Source of the DNA: Bacteroidota bacterium
GTDB lineage: Bacteria; Bacteroidota; Bacteroidia; NORP154
DNA length: 15,339 nt
Reading direction: 5' to 3'
Assembly: GCA_002401055.1 (NCBI GenBank)
Contig: NVRZ01000048.1
Coordinates: 1-15,339, forward strand
Of the stretch, positions 6,501 through 15,302 are shown piece after piece (positions within the stretch are counted from its first letter, which is position 1; every line of letters begins with the position of its first letter). The position numbers were made by a program, and so were the translations under genes. The notes under the pieces were generated by a model, which saw only the letters and a list, made by a program, of their open reading frames with translations, searched no databases and was not told where the DNA came from.

Positions 6501-9500
6501 GGTCTTACACTTTTGACGCCTGGACGGCCATGCCAACTGACGAAGATCCAGATAACGACAGCCTTTTTGGATATGTTTCAAATAACCAGCAGATCTGTTG
6601 TATTCCTGAATTCGTAGTAAGTTGCAACTCTGATGACTTTATTGATGGGGTAACATTCGCAGGTATTTTTAATAGCTCTACAGGCTGTAATGGAAATGCC
6701 GACAACTACGTATACTACGCCAGTGACACGGCACAAGTGGCCATGAACAGCACTTATCCAATTACCTTAACTCCGTCTTCAATTTTCGATCAGGGTTTCG
6801 GCGTTTGGATCGACTTTAATCACGACGGTGATTTCGAGGATACCGATGAATTTGTTTTTGTTTCACCTCCTGGGATAATTCCAGTAATGGGATTTATAAC
6901 TATCTCATGCCGAGTGCCAATTGCAGGCAATACAATCATGAGGGTGCGTTGCATATACCTCGCACAGCCTAATGCGGACAACAGTTGCGACACGCAAACA
7001 TTTGGCGAAACAGAGGACTATAACATATTTATCAAAGCTGGTTCTGCCCTCGATGCAGGAGTCATGGATATTGAAGCTCCAGTTACAGCGTGTTCATTAA
7101 GTAGTACCGAAGTTGTAACGATGGTAATTCAGAATTTTGGTACTGATACAATTTTTGGAATGGATGCCTTTTATAGCGTGGATGGAGGGGCACCTGTAAT
7201 GGAAACACTTTCCAATACTATTGCGCCAACCAGTTCTTATATATACTCATTCATACAAACTGCAGATCTTTCTGCTTCTGCAACATACTCAATTGATGCA
7301 TGGGTTTCGATGACAGGTGACTCCACTGACTGTAATGACACGATTGCAAATTATTTGGTAACCAATACCGTTCCCATCACAACTTATCCGTTTATGCACG
7401 ATTTTGAGTCAAATTCTCTTTGCAATGGAGCACCGTGTGGGGTGTCGTGCACCATCATCGGGGATTGGTCAAATGATAATAGCGGTGATGATGATATTGA
7501 TTGGATAGTAAATGAAGGCGGTACTCCAAACTTTGGATCAGGCCCAACGGTAGATGTTACGTATGGTACTGATATCGGTAACTATATGTACACGGAAGCA
7601 ACATTTTGTAATAACATGACCGCAAATCTAGTTAGCGAATGCCTGGATATATCAGGCCTTGCATATCCTTACCTAGAGTTTTGGTATCATATGTATGGTT
7701 CAAATATGGGAGGCATGTATGTCGATGTATTTGATAACGGAATATGGACCAATATCGATCAGATTGTTGGTGAGCAGCAGTCGTTACAAACAGATCCTTG
7801 GATTCTTCGATCGGTTGATTTGTCTGCCTATTCTAGTTCAGTCGTTAAATTAAGGATAAGAGGAGTTACAGGAATCAATGCTGACAGTGACATGGCAGTT
7901 GATGATATTCTTATTATTGACAAGTTACCAAACGATGTTGGTGTCATATCTATTGATGCACCTGTTGACGGATGTTTGGGTATAAGTGATTCAATTACAT
8001 TAGGGATTAAGAATTTCGGGGCGGTACAGCAGGACACAATTCCGGTAGCATACTCTCTGAATGGAGGCACACCGGTTCAGGAAACAATTTATGCGAGTAT
8101 AGGACCTGGAGACACACTCATCTATACCTTCACTACGATGGGGGATTTTTCGGCTCCCGGTGTACATGTCATAGACGCATGGACAGAAATGACGTCTGAC
8201 AGCAAGCTTGTGAACGACAGCACCGTTCAGGATACAGTTAATAATTTATCTGTCGTAGCCGATTTCACCGTTGACAACATTCAAAATTGTGTTGGTGGCC
8301 TTTGTAGCTTCTCTGATATATCTTCAAACTCACCTTTTGATTGGTATTGGACTTTTGGAGATGGAGACACTTCAGATTTAGAAAACCCCACTCATACCTA
8401 TTTGGCTGTAGGAATGTACACCGTAACGCTCACGGTCATAAATCCTTGTAACTCTAATATGACCACTAAGGTGGCTTATATGAATATTGCTAAAGGCCCT
8501 AAATTACCGGTGTGCACACCTGTTGTACTGGATATCAATAACGACATCGGCATCTATAATGTAGAATTTAATACCATCAGTAATAATTCCGGAAGTTTAA
8601 AGCAAGGCTATTGGGATTATAGTTGCTTTGCATTCACAACAGTGCAGATGGGCTCAATCCAAACTGTTAGCATTGAAACCAGTCCTACTTGGAGTGAAAA
8701 TGTTAGAGTTTGGATCGATTATAACAACGACAGTGTATTTGATGATTTGACAGAACTTATATTTTCATCTGATAATAAAATAGGCACCCATACTGGGCAA
8801 ATTATTATTTCGGGAACTGCTGTAGTTGATACCATGCTCAGGATGAGAGTGTCATCTGATTTTACCGGATCAACTCCTACATCCTGTGATACGCTAACCT
8901 ATGGCCAATCTGAAGATTATGGAGTTATGATCCTTACCGCTAACATTAAGCCAGATGCGAATTATACATTTGATATTACAGATTATTGTAATGGAGTAGT
9001 GGAGTTCACTGATTTCTCTGGCTTCTTCCCTACCAGTTGGGCATGGAATTTTGGCGATGGAAATACTGGAAACGGTGATACGATTACGCATACCTATGCC
9101 TCGCCTGGCACTTATACAGTTACGCTAATTGCCAGTAATGTTTTTGGAAGCGATACCTCAACCCAGACCGTTTTTATTGACTCCGTGATTGCGGATTTCT
9201 TTATGCCTGATGACACGATTTATCAGGGTACAACATTTCAAATTACCAATCTAAGCTATGGAGCCAACACATGGGCGTGGACCCTGGGAGAACCAGGTAA
9301 CTCTACGTTGGAGGAGCCAATTGTTCTTTATGACTCATTGGGTAGCAACACGATCACACTTGTGGCAACAAATTCCTCAACCGGTTGTAGGGACTCTTTA
9401 ACATATCAGCTTGAAGTAATTCCAGTGCCACCGATTGATACTACAGGTATTCTGGATATAGAAGATGTGAATTCCGTATTAATAACTCCAAATCCAACTA

Positions 9501-9730
9501 CAGGAATAGTTACGGTTTCATACCATTTAAAAGTAAATTCAAATGTTACTATCCATTTGTATAATAGTATAGGAGACGCAGTTGAGATTAACCAGTTGTT
9601 TGGGGTGAGGGACAGTGAATTTACTATTGATCTTACATCTTATGCTAAAGGCTTATATTTTGTTAAATTTGATATTCAGAGTAAGTTGAGTGAAAATAAA
9701 GTGGTATTTAGGAAGATAATACTAGAGTAA
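3563..9730 (+). CDS. Giant secreted modular protein with GEVED, CARDB-like, MAM-like and PKD modules and a T9SS type A sorting domain
   Basis: A Sec signal peptide (1-21, cut after AQA) starts this 2055-residue protein. A cysteine-rich region without recognisable family (22-172) follows. Modules then run: GEVED (175-319), CARDB-like (322-427), MAM-like (434-608), CARDB-like (613-718), MAM-like (725-899), CARDB-like (902-1006), GEVED (1014-1158), CARDB-like (1162-1268), MAM-like (1275-1453), CARDB-like (1456-1560), PKD (1563-1643, TFGDGD), GEVED (1650-1793), PKD (1795-1873, NFGDGN), and a degenerate PKD (1875-1953, LGEPG instead of FGDG). The C-terminus (1972-2055, ITPNPTTGIVTVSY to KGLYFVKF) is a type A T9SS sorting domain, so the product is expected on the surface or released. 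All modules are beta-sandwich types used in adhesion. No catalytic domain is recognisable. It is first in the operon, after a good promoter, and 6 nt from the next gene. Confidence 0.9.
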   Translation: MKRILSLVVVCILAFSVAQAQFMIYSETYVNGTSYCPGDPAYDNWISFRAQLDTTNIEFISVTISGDQDPIGRTCTDLTMVKQMAGSLRDGVAGTWTCGAETFAIGIGCSAGGCALVADAVEFNVSGSGNVCNCDNPGYTLRPAIGNANWGGINGATCGGVNQIMTVTFEFISFCTPTYNNACSSGHFIDGVQFSNISNTSSGCNGNSDNFILYSNPPAIVGRGLKYPISLNPPFFNPVGFGVWIDFNLDNDYADTGEFVLSFASGNVAVTDTITIPLWASVGDTRIRIRAIGGVTPTAADSCNNAANGETEDYALEIKLLNDIGILQIDSPITVCGLTATESVIVSVYNFGAVAQDSIPLAYRVDGGAPILDTFYPSLAAGDTVLFAFSATYDFSTPGTYILDAWSDITADADSSNDSSVANVVVHIPIVTTYPYFQDFESGDGGWDSEGSNDSWELGTPANTFINTAASGNNAWVTNLAGTYNSNEKSFLVSPCYDFSAMAVDPRLSFQHIFSLPTVGDSGYVEFSTNGGGSWLKVGSAGSGGLNWYNQPAGDSWTDKSGLAGVWRTARHELTSLAGQSSVRFRIVMSTNAFTIDEGFGVDDIFIWEPQPEDVGVIFLDDPLTGCNLSANEIISIRVENFGMASQDTIPVAYRVDGGPVVRDTIYQNIAPGDTAIFSFATTVDMSTPSIYIVDVWTELPGDIIVFNDSLMGSPIEHFASISAFPFLEDVESEPLCGTLCGGPCYLVGQWTNIITDDIDWTTDQGGTPSGNTGPLVDNTTGTAAGNYFYTEASGCSKTEAVLMSPCMDFDSITTPTMTFSYHMFGGNIGELYVDIDTANTWTNVFTVIGQQQLAQTDPWIETEVDLSMYSGIVRLRVRGITGTGFTSDICIDDLRIYDKPPNDVGVIAIVAPIECGILSVTENITVSIRNYGLNAQDTIPVVYRMNGGPINVDTMFTSLPAGGIASFTFTSTEDLSLTGSYTFDAWTAMPTDEDPDNDSLFGYVSNNQQICCIPEFVVSCNSDDFIDGVTFAGIFNSSTGCNGNADNYVYYASDTAQVAMNSTYPITLTPSSIFDQGFGVWIDFNHDGDFEDTDEFVFVSPPGIIPVMGFITISCRVPIAGNTIMRVRCIYLAQPNADNSCDTQTFGETEDYNIFIKAGSALDAGVMDIEAPVTACSLSSTEVVTMVIQNFGTDTIFGMDAFYSVDGGAPVMETLSNTIAPTSSYIYSFIQTADLSASATYSIDAWVSMTGDSTDCNDTIANYLVTNTVPITTYPFMHDFESNSLCNGAPCGVSCTIIGDWSNDNSGDDDIDWIVNEGGTPNFGSGPTVDVTYGTDIGNYMYTEATFCNNMTANLVSECLDISGLAYPYLEFWYHMYGSNMGGMYVDVFDNGIWTNIDQIVGEQQSLQTDPWILRSVDLSAYSSSVVKLRIRGVTGINADSDMAVDDILIIDKLPNDVGVISIDAPVDGCLGISDSITLGIKNFGAVQQDTIPVAYSLNGGTPVQETIYASIGPGDTLIYTFTTMGDFSAPGVHVIDAWTEMTSDSKLVNDSTVQDTVNNLSVVADFTVDNIQNCVGGLCSFSDISSNSPFDWYWTFGDGDTSDLENPTHTYLAVGMYTVTLTVINPCNSNMTTKVAYMNIAKGPKLPVCTPVVLDINNDIGIYNVEFNTISNNSGSLKQGYWDYSCFAFTTVQMGSIQTVSIETSPTWSENVRVWIDYNNDSVFDDLTELIFSSDNKIGTHTGQIIISGTAVVDTMLRMRVSSDFTGSTPTSCDTLTYGQSEDYGVMILTANIKPDANYTFDITDYCNGVVEFTDFSGFFPTSWAWNFGDGNTGNGDTITHTYASPGTYTVTLIASNVFGSDTSTQTVFIDSVIADFFMPDDTIYQGTTFQITNLSYGANTWAWTLGEPGNSTLEEPIVLYDSLGSNTITLVATNSSTGCRDSLTYQLEVIPVPPIDTTGILDIEDVNSVLITPNPTTGIVTVSYHLKVNSNVTIHLYNSIGDAVEINQLFGVRDSEFTIDLTSYAKGLYFVKFDIQSKLSENKVVFRKIILE
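5735..6580 (+). repeat. MAM-CARDB coding module, copy 1
   Basis: Residues 725-1006 pair with 1275-1560 (bases 7385-8242). Shared landmarks are a three-cysteine insert after FESxxLC or VESxxLC, DDIDW, GGTP, GNYxYTEA, LQTDPW or AQTDPW, VRLRVRGITG or VKLRIRGVTG, and PNDVGVI at the MAM-CARDB junction. It is an internal duplication inside one gene. Confidence 0.7.
7385..8242 (+). repeat. MAM-CARDB coding module, copy 2
   Basis: This is the second copy of the module described at 5735-6580. It is clearly diverged at the DNA level, so the duplication is not very recent. The first MAM-like domain (residues 434-608) lacks the three-cysteine insert and is more distant. Confidence 0.7.
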
Positions 9731-9736
9731 TATTCT

Positions 9737-12700
9737 ATGTTGAGACTTATAAAAATAGGGAGTATGCGTGCATTGACACAAAGCTGTTTGGTGCTGGCCA
9801 TGATAATGGCAAGTAGCTTGGTTTACGCTCAGACACAACAAGTTCTTCTGGGTTGGCAAAATTTTGATGATGCTCCAAACAATTTGACTTTTAACCTTTT
9901 ACCAAACTTCGCGGTAGCGCCCAGTTATGGATTTAACGAATGGGTGGTTACCAATGACTACGATGGAAAAGGTGTTTATGCAAATACACCTTCACAGGAT
10001 TCGACTTATGGAAATATTGGTCAAATCGGCCCTCCTGACCAGAACTACATGCACATTCGCGATTTTTTGGATACGATATACAATGACTGTTATAATCCGA
10101 TTGTAGCCAGTGAGCGCTGGGTGGTTATGGGCGGCGGCATATGTACTCAGGGGTATGACAATATTATCTTGAATTTTTGGTGGCTTGCCCAAGGAGCTCC
10201 CGGAGATTATGGTGAAGTGTACTATAGTGTAAGTGGAACTACAGGGCCGTGGATACTTGCTGATAAAAATGATGCAGCACCTTGTGGTAGTACCACAAAA
10301 TATTGTAATACCACAAAGTGGAAATATGCCAGAATTGAAGGACCGCAGTTTATTAATAAGGACAATCTTAGTTTTGCCTGGAAATGGACCAATGATGCTG
10401 TCAACAGTAATGACAGTTTACCTTTTGCAATTGATGATATAGTAATTGTTGGTGAATACGATCCGAATGATCTCAACGGTGCTGGTATTAATGCAATTTC
10501 AATTTCACCTGCTGCTGTGTGTCACGAAGATGTAGCCAACACCACACTTTCATTCTTATTTAGTTTAACGGATTCGCTATGCCCCGGAAGTTATAGTATA
10601 GAAATCTCAGATTCTAACTGTAATTTTTCGAACTCATTTACCATTGCAACATTTGGTACTGGGGCTCTAAATGCTGGTGTCACGTACCAGGTGGCAGGAA
10701 CACTTCTTATACCTTCTTCGTTGCCCATAGCTTCTTGCTACTGTTTTAGAATAAACCGCATCTCGCCCCCTACAATTATTGGTACTCCCAATTTAGGTTG
10801 TTTTCAAATTATAGATTGTCCTGACAGTATCAATATACCTTTAACGCCCGGTGTATTACAAAATCCATATTGGAATCCTAACTATCCGGGAAATCCGCCA
10901 GGACTTCCTCAGGGTCAACAACCAATTTGCGACTCAAGTGTAATTGATGTGAAATATCAATCGTTTGGTGCCTTTAACCCAGGTAATACCTATACTTTAG
11001 AATTGTCAGATTCTTCGGGTAGCTTTGCCAATCCTACAGTTATTGGGGGTCCACAGCCAAGTACCACTACCTGGGATCCTGCAATTAATCCAAATGCACC
11101 AGGGTCTATAAGTGGGGCAATAACACCTCCACAGATTTCCGGCTGTAATTACTATATCAGAGTTGTTTCATCGGATCCGGTAGTTAATGGAACTCCTTGG
11201 GGCCCTTTTTGCATTATGGAGTGTGATATTATTACCAATGGTGGTAAAGACATTAGTCTGTGTATTACCGATGGTTGCAGTGCAACCCTAACGAAGCAGA
11301 TTCCTATAGGAATGCAGAACGGTGTTGACTTTAGTTATGTACTCAATACTACCTCTATACTAGATTCTGTAATAATTAGCCAGATGTCGGTTTGGAATAC
11401 AACTACCTGTTCTTATGTTTATTCGACCGTGTACGATAGTGTATTCAGCAATGTTTATTCAATAGATGTAACCAGTTCAGGTATATCTGGAAAAGATTGG
11501 AAATGGTTTGTAAATGGTGAACTGCAATCCCCGGCTGACTCAATTAATCCTTCTTTCATGTATACATGCGAAGGTAACTACACCATAAGGTTGGATTCTT
11601 TAGAGTTTTGCGAAACGCCGGTTGAAAAAACGGTTCAAGTTGGGAATCTAGGGCCTGATTTTACATTTTCAGTAACAGACACCAATGTTGTTTTTACGAA
11701 TACTTCGGTATTTGATCCAGCTGATTCAATAACCTGGTCATGGCAATTTGGTGATGGCTGGGATCTTAAATCAAAAAATGAATCGGGCATAAACCACGTA
11801 TACAACGATTGTTTTGGAAGTTACATGGTTACGTTGACTGCTACCAAACAAAATTGTTGTTCCTCGACGATTACCAAGGAAGTGAACGTAGGTTTATTGA
11901 TGAGTGATTTTAATTATACCATCAATGGAACCACCGTTACGTTTGATGATATGTCTACCGGAATGCATGATTCCCTTATCAATGGAAAATCCTGGGTTTG
12001 GGACTTCGGCGATGGCCAGACGACGATCCTGGGAACCAAGAACTATTCCGATACGACCATTATTCCGGATCCTTGCGGAACGGATACTTTATCCTTCCCA
12101 ATTCGGGATACTGGCGATATCAGCCATTTCTATGCCAATTGTGGCATCTATGATGTTTCGCTAACGATTGTTGATTCAGGTGAGGTTTGTGTAAAATTTC
12201 CATTTAGGATAAATACATTTGATTCTCTGTCTCAGTATGGTGCGTGTAATAATTTTATGGTGCAGATCCTTTCACCTGGAGATCCACCCGCATATCCACC
12301 GGCCATGACCATAATCGGTACTGTAGGTGAATTGGGTGCAACTGTGGGTTTTTCAAATGATAGTATTGAACTTTGTATTCCACCCTTTACACTCTATCAA
12401 GCGTTGGGATATCAGTTGGGTATGTACTACATGCGTGTTATTGCGGATAGTTCAACAACTCCTTACAATCTGTTAGGATCAGTGGTTAGGCTCAATGTCA
12501 AAGGAATTTCAGGAATATTGATGGATCACGGGCTTAGAAACCAAAATGGTCCAATAGCAGATTATGACACCTTGTGCGCAACTGTTGATGGGTTGGGAAT
12601 AGATATTTTTAATCCCCAGTTGACAAGCTCCAATTACTTTGTGCAATTTTCAACGGGGGGCAATCTATATGCTACTTTCCTCTGGGATCCAAATATTTTT

Positions 12701-14233
12701 GGCTTTAGCGTTTGCTGTTTTGGTTTGCAAGGTTGGCCAACCGGGCTTTATGAAGTTACCATAGAAGAAGTTGAGAAGGGATTTATTCCTTTTGCACCTG
12801 GAGATTTTTGTGTAGGGCCTTTCAGTGAACCTCGTTATTTCTATCTTGAAGGAGATCCCATTGTGGAGGTCATAGGCCCTGATGAGGTGTGCCTCGGAGA
12901 CACTGTCACCTTTACAACCAGATTTACCACGCAATCGACCCTGTGTTTGGGAAATACACCTGTGGTAACTTCGGCACATTTGCCATCGACATATTACGAC
13001 TGGAATTTTATTGATAATTTTAATATTGGGACGGTGATTAACATAGCGAATAATCAGCTAACAATAGTATTTAATAGTTACGGATCCGCCCAAATAGAAC
13101 TTACAGCGTTGAGTACCTGTGGAAGTGGTTCAAACTCCACCGTAATTATTGTCAAGCCAAATTCAATTTTATCCACGATACCAAATCCAGATACGACAAT
13201 TTGCGAGGGTGAATCAATCACTTTATCGGCAACCAACACTTCGTGGGTAGCATACAATGATTTCTCGTGGATTGTAAATTGTGACACCGTGCAAGAAACT
13301 TCTTATGCTCCAGGTGCAACTGACACCTACACGATTACTCCAGATTCCGATATTACGGTTGTGGTTTATGTAGATAATAAAGGAAACTCGGCTTTTGGTT
13401 GCCCCGACTGGGACACCATTACAGTTCATGTTGTTGAAGCACCTGATCTGGAAACGTACAACACATCAATTTGTGTTGGTGACAGCACCCAGCTGGATGC
13501 TTTTGCACCTGAAGCAACGTCTTACATTTGGGTTCCTTCTGCTACATTGGATGACTCGACCATATTCAATCCAATGGCAACACCACTTACCACTACCGAC
13601 TATATCGTAACGGTTGGCTACGATTCAATTTGCCCAGATCTATCAGACACCGCTACTGTAACAGTAAATATTCCCGTGCTATCTCCCTGTTGCGATACGA
13701 CCATCTTTTTAGGTGATCAAATTGTTATAAGTGCTAATGCTCCAAATGGAGTAACATACGTATGGACGCCAGAAAGCGGATTAGATGATCCAAGTTCTGC
13801 CTATCCTACCGCGAGTCCAGATTCTACTACTACTTACAAGGTTGTCATGACTGATCTGTACGGATGTGTTGATTCAAATTTTATTACGATAGAAATAATA
13901 TCACCTGACTTTGAACCGGAGGTACCTGATGCATTTACTCCTGATGGAAGTGGCCCTACTCCCAATAATATTCTTTACGTTTTTGATGTAAAAGGTAGAG
14001 AGGGAGAGTCTATCGAGACAATTTCATTTAAAATCTTTAACAGATGGGGAGAAATGATTTTTGAAGCAACTGAACGAGATCAAATCATTTATCCGCATGG
14101 TGGTTGGGATGGTACTCACATGCGAAATGGCAAAGTCATGGAAGTAGGAGTATATGTCTGGGTATTGGAGGCTGAATCCGTAAAAGGTGATAAAATTGGC
14201 CCTATAAGTGGCAATGTAACGCTGTTGAAATAA
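9737..14233 (+). CDS. Giant secreted modular protein with MAM-like, PKD and Ig-like modules and a T9SS type B (CHU_C) sorting domain
   Basis: The signal peptide ends at about residue 32 (SSLVYAQ). Starting at Met10 (9764) would give a more typical short n-region, so the start could be 27 nt later. A MAM-like domain (about 33-240) is followed by two related cysteine-bearing beta modules (about 252-360 and 397-495), a degenerate PKD-like region (500-636), PKD (641-718, FGDG), PKD (720-815, FGDG, with about 35 inserted residues), two more beta modules (837-922 and 947-1040), a PKD-like domain (1041-1140), three Ig-like repeats (1143-1235, 1237-1311, 1312-1388), and the C-terminal domain VPDAFTPDG to FKIFNRWGEMIF, GGWDGT, GVYVWVLEAE, GNVTLLK (1396-1498). 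The last matches the gliding-motility-associated type B sorting domain, although the usual PNGDGxND reads PDGSGPTPNN. Type B cargo is usually encoded next to a PorP/SprF protein, and one follows 19 nt downstream. No enzyme domain is visible. Confidence 0.9.
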   Translation: MLRLIKIGSMRALTQSCLVLAMIMASSLVYAQTQQVLLGWQNFDDAPNNLTFNLLPNFAVAPSYGFNEWVVTNDYDGKGVYANTPSQDSTYGNIGQIGPPDQNYMHIRDFLDTIYNDCYNPIVASERWVVMGGGICTQGYDNIILNFWWLAQGAPGDYGEVYYSVSGTTGPWILADKNDAAPCGSTTKYCNTTKWKYARIEGPQFINKDNLSFAWKWTNDAVNSNDSLPFAIDDIVIVGEYDPNDLNGAGINAISISPAAVCHEDVANTTLSFLFSLTDSLCPGSYSIEISDSNCNFSNSFTIATFGTGALNAGVTYQVAGTLLIPSSLPIASCYCFRINRISPPTIIGTPNLGCFQIIDCPDSINIPLTPGVLQNPYWNPNYPGNPPGLPQGQQPICDSSVIDVKYQSFGAFNPGNTYTLELSDSSGSFANPTVIGGPQPSTTTWDPAINPNAPGSISGAITPPQISGCNYYIRVVSSDPVVNGTPWGPFCIMECDIITNGGKDISLCITDGCSATLTKQIPIGMQNGVDFSYVLNTTSILDSVIISQMSVWNTTTCSYVYSTVYDSVFSNVYSIDVTSSGISGKDWKWFVNGELQSPADSINPSFMYTCEGNYTIRLDSLEFCETPVEKTVQVGNLGPDFTFSVTDTNVVFTNTSVFDPADSITWSWQFGDGWDLKSKNESGINHVYNDCFGSYMVTLTATKQNCCSSTITKEVNVGLLMSDFNYTINGTTVTFDDMSTGMHDSLINGKSWVWDFGDGQTTILGTKNYSDTTIIPDPCGTDTLSFPIRDTGDISHFYANCGIYDVSLTIVDSGEVCVKFPFRINTFDSLSQYGACNNFMVQILSPGDPPAYPPAMTIIGTVGELGATVGFSNDSIELCIPPFTLYQALGYQLGMYYMRVIADSSTTPYNLLGSVVRLNVKGISGILMDHGLRNQNGPIADYDTLCATVDGLGIDIFNPQLTSSNYFVQFSTGGNLYATFLWDPNIFGFSVCCFGLQGWPTGLYEVTIEEVEKGFIPFAPGDFCVGPFSEPRYFYLEGDPIVEVIGPDEVCLGDTVTFTTRFTTQSTLCLGNTPVVTSAHLPSTYYDWNFIDNFNIGTVINIANNQLTIVFNSYGSAQIELTALSTCGSGSNSTVIIVKPNSILSTIPNPDTTICEGESITLSATNTSWVAYNDFSWIVNCDTVQETSYAPGATDTYTITPDSDITVVVYVDNKGNSAFGCPDWDTITVHVVEAPDLETYNTSICVGDSTQLDAFAPEATSYIWVPSATLDDSTIFNPMATPLTTTDYIVTVGYDSICPDLSDTATVTVNIPVLSPCCDTTIFLGDQIVISANAPNGVTYVWTPESGLDDPSSAYPTASPDSTTTYKVVMTDLYGCVDSNFITIEIISPDFEPEVPDAFTPDGSGPTPNNILYVFDVKGREGESIETISFKIFNRWGEMIFEATERDQIIYPHGGWDGTHMRNGKVMEVGVYVWVLEAESVKGDKIGPISGNVTLLK

Positions 14234-14252
14234 GAAGTTTGATAAACTAAAA

Positions 14253-15278
14253 ATGAAAAGAATCCTATCCATATTAATTTCCGTTTTGGTGTTATTCTCT
14301 TTTTCGGATAATGCTATTGGGCAGGATATTCACTTTTCTCAGTTTTATTTCTCTCCATTAACGCTTAACCCAGCTCACACCGGATTCTTTAATGGGAAAC
14401 ATAGATTTTCTACCAACTATAAAACCCAATGGAAAAGAGCTGCAGGAGGAGATCCCTATACTACTTTTACCGGCGGATATGACGTGCATATTTTAGATAA
14501 AATGATGAAAGCGGCCGACATGGCTGGGTTCGGAATTAGCTTTTTCAGCGACAAAGCAGGGAAGGGTGATTTAAAGACTACCGGAGCATTTGGATCATTG
14601 GCTTATCATCGAGATATGACTGGAAATGGAAAGCAACTGGTTTCATTTGGTGTTCAGGCAGGAGTTGTTCAGATGGGATTTGACAGATCGAAACTCAGGT
14701 TTGGAGATGAGATTCTGAGCGAAATTGAGACGGGGTCAGGGCAAGAGCAATTTGATAAAACCAGCATAATATATGCAGATGTAAATGCTGGCCTACTATG
14801 GAACTATATTTATTCGAAGAAGATGATATTTTTTGTTGGATTATCCACCTATCATTTGACGAGGCCTAAGGTGAATTTTCTTACCACGACAGAATCCAAT
14901 GTATTGTCCAATAGAACGGCTATACAGGCTGGAGGATCATTTACCATAACTAAGATGTGGGATGTGCTTCCTAGCTTTTTGTATATGATTCAAAAGGCTT
15001 CTAATGAAGCCAATTTAGGATTGGCGGTGCGTTATAATACGAAATCGGAGGCGGCAATTCGGCTTGGAGCTTGGTACAGGCAATGGTCAAATTCGGATGC
15101 TTTTATAATTATGGCGGGATTTGAATATATGGACATTACGTTGGGAATGAGCTACGATATCAACGTTTCAACACTTAAAGAAACTAGTAACGGACAGGGC
15201 AGCTTTGAAATTGCGCTTATCTACGTATTGCAGTCGTCAAAGGCTATCGTTCAGGATATGGCATGTCCGCACTTTTAG
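14253..15278 (+). CDS. PorP/SprF-family type IX secretion outer-membrane protein
   Basis: The signal peptide (1-23, ending NAIG) is followed by the family hallmark QDIHFSQFYFSPLTLNPA and TGFFNGKHRFSTNYKTQW near the mature N-terminus. Alternating strands suggest an outer-membrane beta-barrel, and the protein ends in ACPHF, a variant of the CPRF-like ending common in the family. The 341-residue length is typical. Family members bind type B sorting domains and are needed for secretion or surface retention of a particular cargo, as SprF is for SprB. Here the preceding gene ends in a type B domain, so that protein is the likely partner. The spacing of 19 nt and the A-rich start region fit co-transcription. 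Genomes usually hold several paralogs, so no specific symbol is assigned. Confidence 0.93.
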   Translation: MKRILSILISVLVLFSFSDNAIGQDIHFSQFYFSPLTLNPAHTGFFNGKHRFSTNYKTQWKRAAGGDPYTTFTGGYDVHILDKMMKAADMAGFGISFFSDKAGKGDLKTTGAFGSLAYHRDMTGNGKQLVSFGVQAGVVQMGFDRSKLRFGDEILSEIETGSGQEQFDKTSIIYADVNAGLLWNYIYSKKMIFFVGLSTYHLTRPKVNFLTTTESNVLSNRTAIQAGGSFTITKMWDVLPSFLYMIQKASNEANLGLAVRYNTKSEAAIRLGAWYRQWSNSDAFIIMAGFEYMDITLGMSYDINVSTLKETSNGQGSFEIALIYVLQSSKAIVQDMACPHF

Positions 15279-15302
15279 GATATTCTAAGAAGAAGATATT
15301 AA

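Noticed and set aside
9992..10476. Minus-strand open frames of 66 and 84 codons inside the type B gene
   Set aside because: They lie within a long, domain-supported frame and lack start context or similarity.
14236..14248. AGTTT-GAT-AAACT stem-loop between the type B gene and the PorP/SprF gene
   Set aside because: A 5-bp AT stem with a 3-nt loop is expected often in such DNA, and the spacing argues for simple co-transcription.
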